Below the pieces are notes generated by a model that saw nothing but the letters and a program-made list of their open reading frames with translations, did no database searches and was not told the DNA's origin. Positions 1-11,907 of a DNA stretch of 64,000 bases are shown in pieces. Source of the stretch: Styela clava (taxonomy: Eukaryota > Chordata > Ascidiacea > Stolidobranchia > Styelidae); assembly GCF_964204865.1 (NCBI RefSeq), contig NC_135254.1, positions 17,179,001 to 17,243,000 of the forward strand, written 5' to 3'. Numbering within the stretch: the first letter of the stretch is position 1; the number at the start of each line of letters is the position of its first letter. Made by a program: the position numbers and the translations under genes.

Positions 1-1
1 T

Positions 2-1642
2 GTGACAAAGCATCCCAAATTTTCAGAACTAGATAGCCAAAGGAGGAAGGACAAGATTAAACAGTTAAAAGACAGTTTAGAAAAGCAAAGTTCTTTCTTC
101 CACAAACAACACAACGAAACCGAACAAAATATTGTTGCTAGTTACGAGGTGGCTAAATTAATTGCAGAACACATGAAACCCTTTGTAGATGGTGAATTTG
201 TGAAAGAATGCTTGATGACCGTCGTTGGTATTGTATGTCCTGATAAGGAAAAGTTATTCTCAAATATCAGCCTTTCTGCTAGAACCGTGACTCGGCGAAT
301 AGAAGAAATGTCAAGGGATGTGAAGCGTCGTCAAAGGGATATCATCAATAACTTACAATTCTTCTCAATTGCAATTGACGAGAGTACAGATGCGGCAGAC
401 ACCGCTCAGCTTTCAGTTTTCGTGCGTGGAGTAAGTGAAGCTTTTGACGTTGTTGAGGAGTTTGTCCAACTAGTTCCCATGAAGGGAACTACAACAGGTG
501 CTGACATTCTGAGCGCATTGCTGCTATGCATTGGAGACATGGACCTTGATCTATCAAAGATGGTATCAATAACCACCGATGGAGCCCCGGCAATGACAGG
601 TAAGAATCGAGGCGTCTCAGCTCTACTTCAAAAACACATAAGTGACCTCGGAATTGATAACGACAGCGTCAAAATACACTGTCTGATTCACCAAGAAGCC
701 CTGTGCGCCAAAGCTTTGAGTTTGAAGGGTGTTATGGATACAGTAGTGAAAGCTGTCAACATTGTGTTATCTCAAGGCTTGAACCATCGCCAGTTTCGTC
801 AGTTGCTTTCAGATGCAGAAAACGAATACGGCGATTTACTTTACTTCTGCGACGTTCGCTGGCTTAGTCGGGGTACAATGCTAGAGAGAGTGTATATACT
901 GAGGAATGAAATAGCGTCATTCCTTGAAAGCAAAAATAGGAATTTTCCTGAATTTCGCGATCCAAAATGGCTCTCTGAACTGGCATTTCTAGTTGATTTA
1001 ACGTCCCATCTAAACAAATTGAATTTGCAGCTCCAGGGGAAAAATCAGCTCGTACATCAGATGTGGAGACATATACTCGCATTCGAAAGGAAGTTATGCC
1101 TCTGGGAGAGCCAACTGGAAAAAGCAAATTACGCTCACTTTAACACACTTAAAGAAAGAAACCCCACAAGCAACTTTGAGTTTGTTTCTGTAATACGGGA
1201 GTTACGAAGCGATTTTTCCTCCCGCTTTGCTGACTTTCGTTCTCTTGAAAACGAATTCAGGCTGTTTAGTACTCCGTTTGATGTCAACGTAGAAACAGTT
1301 GCAGAAAATATTCAAATGGAGCTTCTTGAGATGCAATGCAATGAGGAAATTAAATCCATTTTTTATTCGAGAGATGTGTCACTGGTTGATTTTTATAAAA
1401 AGTATCTTCTCGAGGGAAATATCTATCCAAATTTGATAAACCACGCGAAAAAATTCACATCGATGTTTGGAAGCACATATGCGTGCGAACAATTATTTTC
1501 AAAAATGTACATTACAAAGAACAGGCGGAGAACTAGTATTAGTGATGCCCATTTAGAAAATGTTCTGATATTGGTTTCATCCAGTGTGTCACCTGACGTC
1601 GAAAAGCTATCAAGCGTAATGCAACAACAAGTGTCACATTAA
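2..1642 (+). CDS. hAT-superfamily transposase (ZBED/GTF2IRD2-like), 5' end outside window
   Basis: This 546-codon open frame encodes an RNase H-like hAT transposase that would cut and paste its own element. Reading from the first codon, the likely catalytic residues are D126 (in IAIDEST), D193 (in TTDGAPAMTG) and E496 (in STYACEQLFSK). The hAT CDxRW motif lies near residue 284 and the C-terminal dimerisation region follows FGSTY at about 489. The frame is open at the window edge: the first codon is GTG, so the true start and the expected N-terminal BED-type zinc finger are probably upstream. There are no internal stops, so it may be intact and recently active. The family call is from motifs; the exact hAT clade is inferred. 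Confidence 0.85.
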   Translation: MTKHPKFSELDSQRRKDKIKQLKDSLEKQSSFFHKQHNETEQNIVASYEVAKLIAEHMKPFVDGEFVKECLMTVVGIVCPDKEKLFSNISLSARTVTRRIEEMSRDVKRRQRDIINNLQFFSIAIDESTDAADTAQLSVFVRGVSEAFDVVEEFVQLVPMKGTTTGADILSALLLCIGDMDLDLSKMVSITTDGAPAMTGKNRGVSALLQKHISDLGIDNDSVKIHCLIHQEALCAKALSLKGVMDTVVKAVNIVLSQGLNHRQFRQLLSDAENEYGDLLYFCDVRWLSRGTMLERVYILRNEIASFLESKNRNFPEFRDPKWLSELAFLVDLTSHLNKLNLQLQGKNQLVHQMWRHILAFERKLCLWESQLEKANYAHFNTLKERNPTSNFEFVSVIRELRSDFSSRFADFRSLENEFRLFSTPFDVNVETVAENIQMELLEMQCNEEIKSIFYSRDVSLVDFYKKYLLEGNIYPNLINHAKKFTSMFGSTYACEQLFSKMYITKNRRRTSISDAHLENVLILVSSSVSPDVEKLSSVMQQQVSH

Positions 1643-1807
1643 ATATTCTTTCTAATTTGTTTGCCTGTACGGCGAATTGAGTTCACGAGTCGTCACAGAG
1701 CTCGCTATTTACAATCTAAAATTTCAATTTCTGATCTGTGTAAAAAATGTGATTAATAAACAACCCATTCGGTTTATAACTTTCTTAAAAAAATATGGCT
1801 GCTCCTG

Positions 1808-1892
1808 AAGTATGTGTACAAACGTGGCGCACAACCTTCAACATAGTATGTGTACCAGCTTTGAGTTCAGGTTGTGCGTCATCGCCAAAATA
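1808..1892 (+). repeat. Degenerate copy of a short inverted-repeat element nested in the hAT tail
   Basis: The stretch starting AAGTATGTGTAC, with GCACAACCT and TTCAGGTTGTGCG further on, matches in order the inverted-repeat element at 54699-54788. It appears to have inserted into the non-coding 3' part of the hAT element. The copy is diverged and its second arm is incomplete. Confidence 0.5.
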
Positions 1893-2515
1893 TGTCCGGC
1901 CCGCCAGTAATTGCAGCCTTGAATTTTGGCCCGCGAGTGCCAAAAGGTTGCCGACCCCTGATGTATTAGGTTAGGTCGCGTGTGAACGGGCATCAGAAAA
2001 CATAAAATATTTGAGCTTAGATTATCACATATTTGCAGTGATTTGAAGCACAATTATATATACACGCCCTCATCATGCCAGGACCATGTCAGCTAGTTTT
2101 ATTCCTAAATGGCAACCCAAGACAACCTAAATAAAGTGAAATACAATGCTACAGTGAAAAGGGGAACAGCAAATGCACTCCATACGTGACGTTATTGTGG
2201 TTAATTGATATACAAAGTTATTAGCAATTGACAACGCCTAATTGAGACACTAACATCCGCGTCCATGCATAATACCGGCTGTCTTCGCGTGATTGACGAT
2301 TATTAGAGAAATATAGTTGATATCAATATTGTTAACTTCTTGCAAAAATGGGTACTTTATATAACCAGCGTGTATGTTTATTGCACTTGAAGAATATTAT
2401 CAATCAGTTTCGATAGAAATCAATCTAATAGACACCTGCTCACACCAACTCCTATTTCTGGAGATGCAACGAACCAGAACTATGGCCCGGTAAATCTTTC
2501 TAATGCGTGACTTAC

Positions 2516-3609
2516 TTTGGCAAATAGGAAGTAACTGACAACATTCGTGTCGTACAAACTTCGTAATTCAGCTGCTGAAATATCGTCAATCTTTTGATCA
2601 GGTGGATGTCTTCCCGCATTATTCACAAGGCAATTAATTTCTCCGAACTTAGCCACAGTAGCGTTAACAACTTTCTGAATACCGGGAATAAAACAACAAA
2701 TATTATGTAATGTGAAATGAGCAATTCATGCATGCATTCTAAGTGATATATGGCAATACGGAAGCTGGAATGAAAGACAATGCGATATTAATCTTAGAAG
2801 AAAACTTCACCACACAATGAAACATTGTAACGATTGCTAATTCAGTAACGCTTGGTCGCAGTAAGTTTGGGCTGTAAATGCTCTCAGGCTGGGCCAGTCA
2901 AGATGAAGTAGATGAGCAGCCAATGAAAACCGGCACAAAAAGTAACTGGAAGCATTTAGCGCCCATCAACAGCCTAAAAATTATTATGATATATTATTAT
3001 CTAGTTGGATAAAACAATCATACATACCACAATGTCTTCTTCTTTAGCGACGTCACATTTTACAAAAAAGGAAGATCCGGGATATTTCCCCTTTAATTCA
3101 TTTTCTAGTTTTAATCCAACATCTTCATCTCGGGCGCAAAAGCAAACTTTGGCGCCTTGTTGCACTTAATATAAACTGACTTTGTGATAATATTCATTTA
3201 TTTACAATTATATTTCTTTTTTTTTAATAGCCGAATATAAAAACTAATTGAGAATATTCACAATTCAACTAAAAGTTAGTGTATCAATAAATAAATTTAC
3301 GCCAGAGTCATTTTCAAACCAAATATAAATCTTCTTGGCACCGAAAAAAGAATGTTTATAACATTGCTTACATTCATCGTTTAATTGTTAATTGTGCGAC
3401 ATTTAACTTCATTTAACTTATATTATATATATATAAAAGAAATAAACATGTCCATCCCCATTCAAAGTTTCACCACGTCTTATTGAATTTGACCACGCAT
3501 AAACCGTGAAGTATGTATGTATCTTACCAAAGACTGTGACGATTCCCTTGCCAATCCCCTTACTTCCGCCAGTGACCAACGTTATTTTGTCTTTGTACCT
3601 TAGAGCCAT
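2516..3609 (-). CDS. HSD17B14-like short-chain dehydrogenase/reductase, first three coding exons
   Basis: A classical NAD(P)-dependent short-chain dehydrogenase of the HSD17B14 type. Exons on the minus strand are 3609-3528, 3164-3028 and 2674-2516, with donors GTAAGA, GTATGT and GTAAGT and phases 1, 0 and 0. The joined frame gives 126 residues. TGGSKGIG (residues 13-20) is the glycine-rich cofactor loop, CDV near residue 66 follows the second Rossmann strand, and NNAG (91-94) is the structural motif. The active-site Ser and the YxxxK motif are not present in 1961-2515, so the gene continues beyond the left edge, past the hAT element. The start ATG opens directly into the first beta strand, as expected for this family. 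Substrate cannot be deduced. Confidence 0.85.
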
Positions 3610-4387
3610 CTCAATGAACCAGAAATAATATTGTTTTTAGAAGTATACAGAATAAATTGTGCCTACAGAAATAATTTAATGAGCGCCTCCTTAAACCTGT
3701 ATATTTCTGTTTGAATGGGTATTGAAATAAGAGAGTTTAAATTATATTTTGAATAAAATACACCTCCATTATGTTGGCTGTTGTTGTTAGTCATTTTGCA
3801 GTTGAAGTCATGTGATAAAACATTGAGGTAGATCAACTGAATCGTTTAAATTTTGTGACTCTTGTACATGGGATTTATACATCATTTTACAAAAAGCACT
3901 TGCTGCGACAAAAAGATAATTCTAATAGATTTTTATCTTTCGACAGTGCAGTGCGGTATCTACAGCATCAACAAAAAATGTTCTTTTTCACGAAGAAAAA
4001 GAGCCGCAAAAGAAATAGCGCCGGTTGCTCTTGGACCTATGTTAATCATTATTGGTTCGTTAGGCTTCCCAGGATGCTCCACGTAGATCGCAGTCTATGG
4101 GTATTGCTTCATCGACACAGCAGTCAACAGGAAATATTTCCACTTTGATACCTTCTGGTCTGCCACACGGCACCATGTTAACTGTCGTCGTTGCCACATT
4201 TAATCGCGATTGCAGTTTTGTTGTCTATTTGCTTTTGTCTTACACGTTCAGCCAGAATCGCATGAAAATACAATATTACGGCCTGAAATTTATTTGTTCT
4301 CTGACTACCTCGTTAAGCATATGTGATGTGTTCGGACTTTATTGGTTATTCCGTGTGTAGTACACCCGCGCTGCAAAGCTGTTAGGT
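3610..4387. other. Upstream region of the dehydrogenase gene, no gene recognised
   Basis: Presumed 5' flank of the minus-strand dehydrogenase. Overlapping 74-97 codon open frames at 3855-4360 have no recognisable motif and look fortuitous. Confidence 0.4.
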
Positions 4388-5611
4388 CACGGGCCTGCCC
4401 AATCTTTTTCGTCTCGCGGGCCACTTTCACATGACGAAATTCGATGCGGGCCGCAAACGTTTGTACCAAACTTTAATATTATCCAAGTCCTGATTTTGTT
4501 AGAATTTACATAACACATAAATAGCAAGATTATTAACATAAAATAAATCAAGTTAATATTTATTACCTATCGCTCTTGATCGGTAGGTATGTTGATAGAT
4601 ATTTGTCTGTTTGATACACGCGATATCTCACGAAAGCGAGGTTGAATCTGCTCTGCTTTTGCATGTGCATTCATCATATCTCAGACCAGGAGCCTATTGA
4701 TTCTGGATGAATTATATCGTATAACTAGCGAGTTATCAATTAATTAGTGATGGACACAGGGTGTCGCTGAGTAAGAGCGGATGAATCGAAACCGCAGTTT
4801 CTGTTTGGGAGATCCCCTAACTTTCGATCGATAAGTCTTCAGTCTTCGACCAATATTCTCGTTTACTGGTTACTGATTAGTGCTGGCAAAATGTTCGAAT
4901 ATTAAGTCGAATAATAGAATAGCAGTTTAAGTACTATTCGAATATCTAGTAACACGGGGCGTGGACATGACTCTCGCGGGCCGCTGAATCAAAAAATCAA
5001 TTATTACAAAACGCACTTGTGGGATTCTGACGACCACATGAGAGAGAATCTGCACACAGTTTTCACTAACGAACAAAGACCTCAAAATTGAGTCTTATAT
5101 TTGAGTCATGGCTTTTTTTATTTATTTATATTCAATGGCTATGATATTGTCTCAATGTTTAAATGAGCGCCAATGTTGCGGGAACATCAAGTTTTAGTGG
5201 GCTGTTTCGTAATATTTGAAACATCAGTACAAGTATTTATTGAAGAAACATCACAAAGACTTCTGGGCGAAAATATATACTAATTTGAATATGTAGAATT
5301 GCCATTAAGTCAATTTTATCAGAATTATTGACGGATACGCAGTAACGATATTTCCGAAATTTTATTTAACACAAACATAAGATAAACAAAAATACAAACA
5401 TAAAAGAACGAGTCCAGGAGCCAGCAGGGCGTAAGACTTGACACATACGTGATAATAAGAACTGGCATTTGGATGTAGAGAGCTAGTAGAAATAATCACA
5501 CCAAAATCACGAAAAATACTTAAGCCTATATAACATAGTAAAAATTTAAAAAGTTTGCTTACAAAATTTATTGAGCGGGCCGCAAAAAACAGTCCGGAGG
5601 CCACACCCTTG
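4388..5611. mobile_element. Decayed hAT-like non-autonomous element(s)
   Basis: The left part (from 4388) reads CACGGGCCTGCCCAATC and is followed by CTCGCGGGCC; the right part ends in GAGCGGGCCGC and GGCCACACCCTTG at 5611. These are hAT-type terminal regions rich in GCGGGCC. Flanks tgttaggt (4380-4387) and tgctagga (5612-5619) match at 6 of 8 positions. A second possible left end, CACGGGGCGTGG, occurs near 4953, so this may be one element nested in another. No transposase remains. Confidence 0.5.
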
Positions 5612-5619
5612 TGCTAGGA

Positions 5620-6332
5620 CATGTGCGGTTGCCAAGACGATATTGATATAACCACGTTTAGACTGGCCCAAACTGCCTTAGGTCAATCTAAACTGCACTT
5701 GCCATTTTAATTGGTCTATAGGCCTGCCTACCTTTGTATTTGTCGACGTGCTTCCATATTGCGATGAGATGCGTATTCTCGTACGCTGGTACTCGTTACT
5801 AACTTTAGCATTCTGCTAGCGGTCATATCGATGTACAAACAACCAACAGGTTATGTCGTCTTTGCAATGCCTGAGAGCAGGTTAGGCGAATAACCCAATT
5901 CCAAATTGATGCCAATGCTTCGCAGTGTGGCAAAACGCGCCAATCGAAGTATTGTTCACGATTGTTGCGGATGCATGGCCAAGCCGAATGTAACGGTATT
6001 GTACATTGGTTCATGAACTGTGCGCCACGGACCTAATGATTGAAAAATGTCAAGATTATACCAAATCTGATAATATCAACTCTTAGAATAAATTGTAATC
6101 TGCTATGTAAGACATTTATTCGCGTTATAACCGTTTGCGCTTGTGACTGTAGCTCACGTATTGTATTCGTAACCTTGATGTCGGACTTTTGCGGGTATTA
6201 ACCAAGTAAGCCCAGATAATATGTGCATGTGGGGAACTAAACAAATTCTTTAGTGTTATATGAAAATGAACATACTGAACGCATTACAGATTGTTCCCTT
6301 TCGAAGGCTGCACATTTTCTGTAAAACATGCT
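5620..6332. other. Intergenic, no feature recognised
   Basis: I see no coding exon, RNA gene or clear repeat here. Confidence 0.3.
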
Positions 6333-6560
6333 TCAAAACTCCTGATGCAGTTGGATTAAGGGTATTCCCCGAACATCAATAACCATAGGTTTACAACGAC
6401 ACAGCATGAAAAGTTGCATGCATTTTATAGAAGCCATCACAAATCAACATCGTGAGTACAAAAACACAAGTACATCGGTCAAAATCCTGATGCAAAATTT
6501 AATATAAAGGGATTCCGAGAAAATCAATAACCACAGGTTTACAACAACACAGCATACTAA
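6333..6560 (+). repeat. Two tandem diverged copies of a local repeat; a further copy after 8397
   Basis: The words TCCTGATGCA, AATCAATAACCA and GGTTTACAACRACACAGCAT occur in order twice (6333-6480 and 6484-6560). A third related stretch at 8500-8615 repeats TTTACAACA, AGAAGTTGCAT, TTTTATAGAAGC and AACATCGTGAG. The element at 6562-8396 interrupts this array, which supports its being an insertion. Confidence 0.55.
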
Positions 6561-6561
6561 C

Positions 6562-8396
6562 TAGGGTTGGATTATCCAGATAACCGGTTAAACGAGAGTT
6601 ATTTTGCTATCTGATATCCGGATATTATTGTGACAGTTAACCGAATAACAGAGCAGAATAAATAATGCATATGTGCATTAGTGATTTCTATATTTTTGTT
6701 GAGTGGCGACTGACATCTCCCGGTGCATATAAGACCAATTTTTATTCACACTGCCTATATTTAAGCCATCCGTGGAATGCTGGAGTGAACTTCACTATTA
6801 CATACCGCTCGATTTTTTTTTACGTCGCGTAGTTCAAAATAAATATGTAAAATATACTTATATATATAATAAATAGGTACTTTGCGACGATTTGAGAAGA
6901 TGTCGCTGCGATCATGACACTCGCTGATAATACCGCCTACTTTTTCAGTTGATAATAATTTTTCTATTGCGTAAATTATTCAATTTGTGACCGATTCCAG
7001 CATTTTAAAATGTCTTTCCATGATAACTGAGTTCTACGTATCTCGCGATTGCGTCGACTTACGCTCAAATAAAAGCACTTCTACTCTAGATATGAAAATA
7101 CGTGGTGATCTGCACAAATAAATCCAGTTTCAATTCGCATTTTTGAGACCTTGCAAATTTATCAAATTTGAGCTATTATTGCAATTCCAGTGAGTACAAT
7201 TTTTTTAGTACAATAAATGCAGATATTAATATATCAACATATTTGGGAGAAAAGTGGGGTGCGGTCTCGTCGCTGTATAAAGCCGAAAACTGTTTTTTTT
7301 CGCCCGGAACTGAAATCGCCGTAGTACGTTATCTATCGTCGTATCTATCTATCGTTAAAAGAGTGAATCTGAAACACACGTTTTTGACTGGCAGTAAATG
7401 GTAACAAAATTATCACGACTCTTGATTTATGAGCCAATGATAGATAAACCAAAACGCCATTCTAGGCGCTGTTGAATCGCTAAAATTTCGTAATAATCGT
7501 ATTTACTGAATTTGCAACAAGGGTAACTTTTCACGGGATGTAACTTCCTATCAAATTAAAATTGGCATAATGCCGATGTTAATTCCCCAAATAATCACGC
7601 GACGCGGAAGAAAACAATCGGCAAGGCTAACAAAATTCGAGCGCCTTCATTAGTGACTTTTCGAAAATTTTAAAAAGGAGGGCTGTTATTACATTTGTAG
7701 TTTTCATGGAACTTTCCCAAAATAATTTGTTTGCAGGATTGTCTATAATATTTCAGCAAAGTATAATTTGACAGACTTTGTATCGTGTCATGTTTTTTTC
7801 ATTTACTCACCTAGTTGTTCTAGTAAAGTTGTTCAAAAACTGGTGCAGCATTGTTTTGGCTCTGTTAATTTAGTAAAAGGTATTCGAATTAGATTTTGAG
7901 TTGTGGCCTAATTGGTACAAACGTGAGAATATTTAAAGTGACATTTTAATAAGGTGAATTTTTCAATTTAGAAGGAATTTCTGACTAGTACGTCTTTTTC
8001 AATATCATCATTTTTCCTTGTCATTAAAAAGTCACGGACTTTGTCCCCTCTGTATTATATTTTTCCTGGGCACTTCTCACCGAAATAAAATGCTCGAAAT
8101 GCATGATTTTGTGTGTTCATGATTTCATTTACATGTACGCTATTACAGTATATATGTACAAAGTTTTTCAATATTTCGTCGTGCAAGAAATCACAAACAA
8201 AAAAAAACAGAACAAAAAATACTATACTATAGAACTGTGTGCTGGTTTTCGGTCAATTCACCGCAAAAATCTTGTGAAATGTATTCTCTAAAATTAGCAG
8301 TAACTATCCGGTTACTCGATTAAATAAAATACAGAATACCCGGATATATATCCGTTATCCGGATAGTAAAAAATATTGGTATCCGAACTAACCCTA
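6562..8396. mobile_element. Non-autonomous DNA transposon with TAGGGTT ends
   Basis: The segment begins TAGGGTTGGATTATCC and ends GGTATCCGAACTAACCCTA, so the outer TAGGGTT is inverted at both ends and both subterminal regions are rich in TATCCGGATA-like palindromes. Flanking 8-mers atactaac (6554-6561) and atatgaac (8397-8404) agree at 6 of 8 positions, as for an old hAT-type insertion. About 1.8 kb of AT-rich interior has no transposase; short open frames inside show no motif. Confidence 0.6.
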
Positions 8397-8408
8397 ATAT
8401 GAACTATG

Positions 8409-8500
8409 CAATTCAAAAGTCCTGCTGCACACTAATACAAATTTATTTCTGTAACGTTTCGTCTGATCAAAATCAGACTTCCTGAGACAAGCAGTTTACA
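8409..8500 (+). repeat. Interspersed repeat family A, partial copy
   Basis: Contains TGCAATTCAAAAGTCCTGCT, then ACACTAATACAAATTTATTT and AACGTTTCGTCTGA, shared with copies at 49335-49887 and 61370-61506. Only the left arm is clear; the inverted right arm was not found. Confidence 0.55.
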
Positions 8501-8639
8501 ACAAACAAAAGCACAAGAAGTTGCATTTATTTTATAGAAGCTTTCAAACGTATTTATTTTTATGCAATGAAGTCACAAATTAACATCGTGAGCACAAAAA
8601 CCCGCTTAAATCGGTTATTTCTCATTGAGAAATTTACAC

Positions 8640-10482
8640 GGAAAAGTCAAGAAAATAAAATGGATACAGTATGTACATAACATAGTGAATGGAAATATTA
8701 CAATTAGTCTTTTTTCAGTTTATGTGGTTGTGTATTTGAAACAAAGGCAATATTATTTATAGAAACAGGACTTTCGACACTAACATATGTCCGAGAAAAA
8801 ACTAATAAACTATATTTATTAAATTAACTTCAATATTTAATTCACTTTCCTCTGAATTGCTTACAAAATCCTCATTCTCGAGAATCAACTTTTCCTTTAC
8901 AAGTGTAATGGGGTTTTTGCAGTCGATACAACAATAAAATTCTCTGCAATTTAAGTTGTTTTGGCACACGCGCATAAATTATTTTGACTCCTATTCTTCT
9001 ACCGCTTGCAGTTTGCCAACTCAGGAACTGATTTGGGAGCTGGAAGTAGACCCATCAATGTAACCGCAGAACACCATCATCAAGACCATATCCATGGCCA
9101 ATAGGTGGAGGGGGTATTGGCTTTGTTTCTAGGCAACAGTGATGAATTCCTGCCTGGTGTTGCCCTCAGAACATGTTCTTACAATGCATTTTATCTGATG
9201 TACTACAGTCTTGCAGTGCTTGCATACTAGCTAGACTATATCTACACCGAATCTCGATAAATCACGCAGTCTGAAATGCCCTGTATATTTTTAAACATCA
9301 ACTGTCAGCTTACAACTTGATACATGATTTCTCGCCGCCCAATCGCTTCATTTCTTTAAACTCCTGCACAACTTATGATTGCTGCCCAGGTTCTTGTCGA
9401 CTTTATGAATTTAGACAAACTGACATCAGTAAAATTGGTTACTTTTCCCTCTTTCTCACAAACGTGCACTACACAAACAGTCATTATTTCCTGAATCAAA
9501 TAGATGTGGTAGCCTATATAGTAGTAAAGTCTGCTGAATACTCAAGAATCGTCATTAATTTAATCATAAACCTTCCACACAAACATGAAAATATCGTTGT
9601 TTTAGGCATATTTTTCTCAGTCGAGCCTTCCTTAAAGTTACCGTACCTATTTGAGAACGTTATATGAGCTAGTGCTCAACTAAACTTGATATTCATGGTA
9701 AGAATCTACAAGTGTTTAATTAATAGCTTATTTATACCCGTTAACTTAACTCACCACATAACTTAACTAATAATAACTAAAAAATACGATGGAAAGACTA
9801 CCCAACTGAACGCAAGAGCGAGCAGTACAAACCGAGATTCATCCGTCCGCTTACAGTTGATAAGATCTCTTCAGGGTTATGGTCCAATTGTTGTTCATGC
9901 AATTCTGAATGTAATGCCTATTGTTATTTTCATTTGGTTTGAAGTCACCACTATCCAATTAATCGCCCCACGTAATCTGGCGCAACTTTAGATCAATCCC
10001 ATCACCGGTCCGCGAAAAATTACTATCGGTCCGCAGAAAGATTACATAAAAACGGATAGCGTCAAAAAAACACCTCTACAATCTAACAACAACGAATCCC
10101 CGCGATTATAATTTCGAATGATAATGAGTTGAAAAGCGTATTTGCGATATATATCTTAGTAGTCTTGTGGTCGATACTTATAGATAAATACTCATTGGCC
10201 TTTTTAACGCCAAATTTGCCATTTTTCAAACGCGTTTGGCGTCAGAATTTCCGTTTGGCTTTTTGGCGTTTTTTTGACTTTTTTCAAGTCTATTCTAATC
10301 TCTATTATCAAAATCATATGAAATACAAGATTTAGTGTGTAACAACGTAGCCTACTTAGCTACTTAACATTAGGATTTCCTGAAGCATCGATTTCCTTGT
10401 TTGTTACATTAAAACTCTTAACCATATCCTACCCAATAAGAAATAATTGCAGTTTCTGCAGCTGCTCAGACAGATGTTCAAG
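8640..10482. other. Intergenic, no feature recognised
   Basis: A 116-codon open frame at 9317-9667 has no family motif and no splice context that I can see. Around 9990-10060 GGTCCGCG/GGTCCGCAG words suggest an old hAT terminal fragment, too decayed to delimit. Confidence 0.3.
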
Positions 10483-10889
10483 CAGGGTTGTAAACATTGC
10501 CTCGTTTTTATAGTTTCGCCTAGTCAGTTTTACATTCTGTTTCCAAAAAAAAGAGTTTTTCAAGATATATCACAAGTTTAAGTAGAAACATGTAGGTATA
10601 TTACATACTGACAGACTGAGGCGGCACCCTGTATTGTATATATTCAATGGTAAAATGATGCTGTCCGCTTGATATTCATTTTACTTTCTACAGTTCTATA
10701 GGAACTTTACTTTCTATTTGTGTGCCTCACTGAATGAACTGATGGCTCTACATCATCATCAGTACGTTGCCAAGGGCTTAAAGTCTGACAAATCATGGGG
10801 CTTTTGTACTTAGTGAAATTGTTGGCTTTTTCTGGCTTTTTTTATGTCTTGATTTGGCTTTTTTTGATCGCTGGGGTCCGGCAACCCTG
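10483..10889. mobile_element. Possible decayed hAT-type MITE with CAGGGTTG ends
   Basis: Begins CAGGGTTG and ends GGTCCGGCAACCCTG, an inverted 8-bp match of hAT style. The flanking 8-mers (tgttcaag and actcatac) do not match, so the two ends may belong to different insertions. Repeated TTTGGCTTTTT words occur inside and upstream. Confidence 0.3.
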
Positions 10890-11076
10890 ACTCATACTTT
10901 GCAAGAGAAGATTCACAGACAGTGTTACCTTTTTATGTGGGTCGGGTTTGCGATATTTACAATTACAACTACAAAAACAAAATATCGAAATCGGGTGGAC
11001 GTAAGAAACACGTAGTAGTATATATACCTTATCACTGTAGAGTATCGACCATAACTTCAAATTGGGAACAGTTAAT

Positions 11077-11102
11077 CCAGAGCCATTATATAATGGCTCT
11101 GG
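11077..11102. repeat. Perfect 26-bp palindrome flanked by 9-bp direct repeats
   Basis: The arm CCAGAGCCATTAT is followed directly by its exact reverse complement with no spacer. The 9-mer gttaatcca occurs at 11071-11079 and again at 11102-11110, overlapping the palindrome ends. Function unknown; it may be the footprint of a transposition event. Confidence 0.8.
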
Positions 11103-11284
11103 TTAATCCATGTACAAACAAATACAGATCTCGCATTAAATAGCATCAACGGGTACCCCTGTTTTTGGAGATAATTTCAACATAAATTTTCTAACGTGTG
11201 TAATTTACTACATAAGCTTAGTTCGTTTGTATAAAGATGGTCGCCAAAATTTTGGTTAGGCTTTACCGCTCCTTCACCTAAAAA

Positions 11285-11300
11285 GGATTGCCGACCACTG
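11285..11300. repeat. hAT-type right terminus, orphan
   Basis: GGATTGCCGACCACTG at 11285-11300 reads on the other strand as CAGTGGTCGGCAATCC, a typical hAT tip. The next 8 bp are cattagat. No matching left end with the same flank was found; cattaaat at 11133 is close but is not followed by a recognisable tip. Confidence 0.4.
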
Positions 11301-11907
11301 CATTAGATTATTTAGCAATTGGCGCTAAAGGGCTATTGCCGGCATTACTCGCCTGCTAAATAAAATGCTATTCATTTAGCTACAGATCATGCTAAGCGTA
11401 CCCCATCGATCACGCGGTGTGCCTTTGTATTCCAGCACGGTATTCTCTTGTGAGCTCGGCTGCATTGAAGGCAAATCGTGAAGTCCAAAGTATAGAAGTA
11501 CGGTATGCCTGTGCGATGCCACACTGATTCAGACTATGAATAATTTGAGATTTCGAACAGCTTAAAAGGATGGCGTCAGAAACGTAAAGATTCTTAACCA
11601 AGCTTGCAGAAGTATAAACATATTCTTAAAATTAGTAGTCTACACCCATTTTCTTTCTCAAGACGCCTGAGATGTTCTGCAATCCAGGACCAAATATCAT
11701 GAAAATTGGGTTCTAGTCAAGTAAACGCCATAACTGTTTAGGATAGGATTTACATATATATTTAAATAACTCCTTACAAAAATGTGATGTCAGGATGTGA
11801 AATGAACATAGTTGATGAATGAACTGCTCAAATATTACCAAACAGAAATGTGATTTGAAATTTTAATGTAAAAAGATTGAAATTACCTAGTATTGTGTCT
11901 GTCGAAA

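Larger units (their letters stand above)
1..1960 (+). mobile_element. hAT DNA transposon, right-hand part with right terminus
   Basis: The transposase ORF is followed by about 320 bp of non-coding DNA ending at 1960 in GGTTGCCGACCCCTG, whose reverse complement CAGGGGTCGGCAACC is a typical hAT tip. It resembles the left tip of the deletion derivative at 46595. The next 8 bp, atgtatta (1961-1968), should be the target duplication, but the left end is outside the window so this cannot be tested. The element lies downstream of exon 3 of the minus-strand dehydrogenase gene, probably in one of its introns. Confidence 0.75.

Noticed and set aside
3855..4360. Overlapping 74-97 codon open frames
   Set aside because: Three frames overlap with no motif, no splice context and no compositional sign of coding.
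9317..9667. 116-codon open frame
   Set aside because: No recognisable domain; length is not exceptional for the window and neighbours are non-coding.
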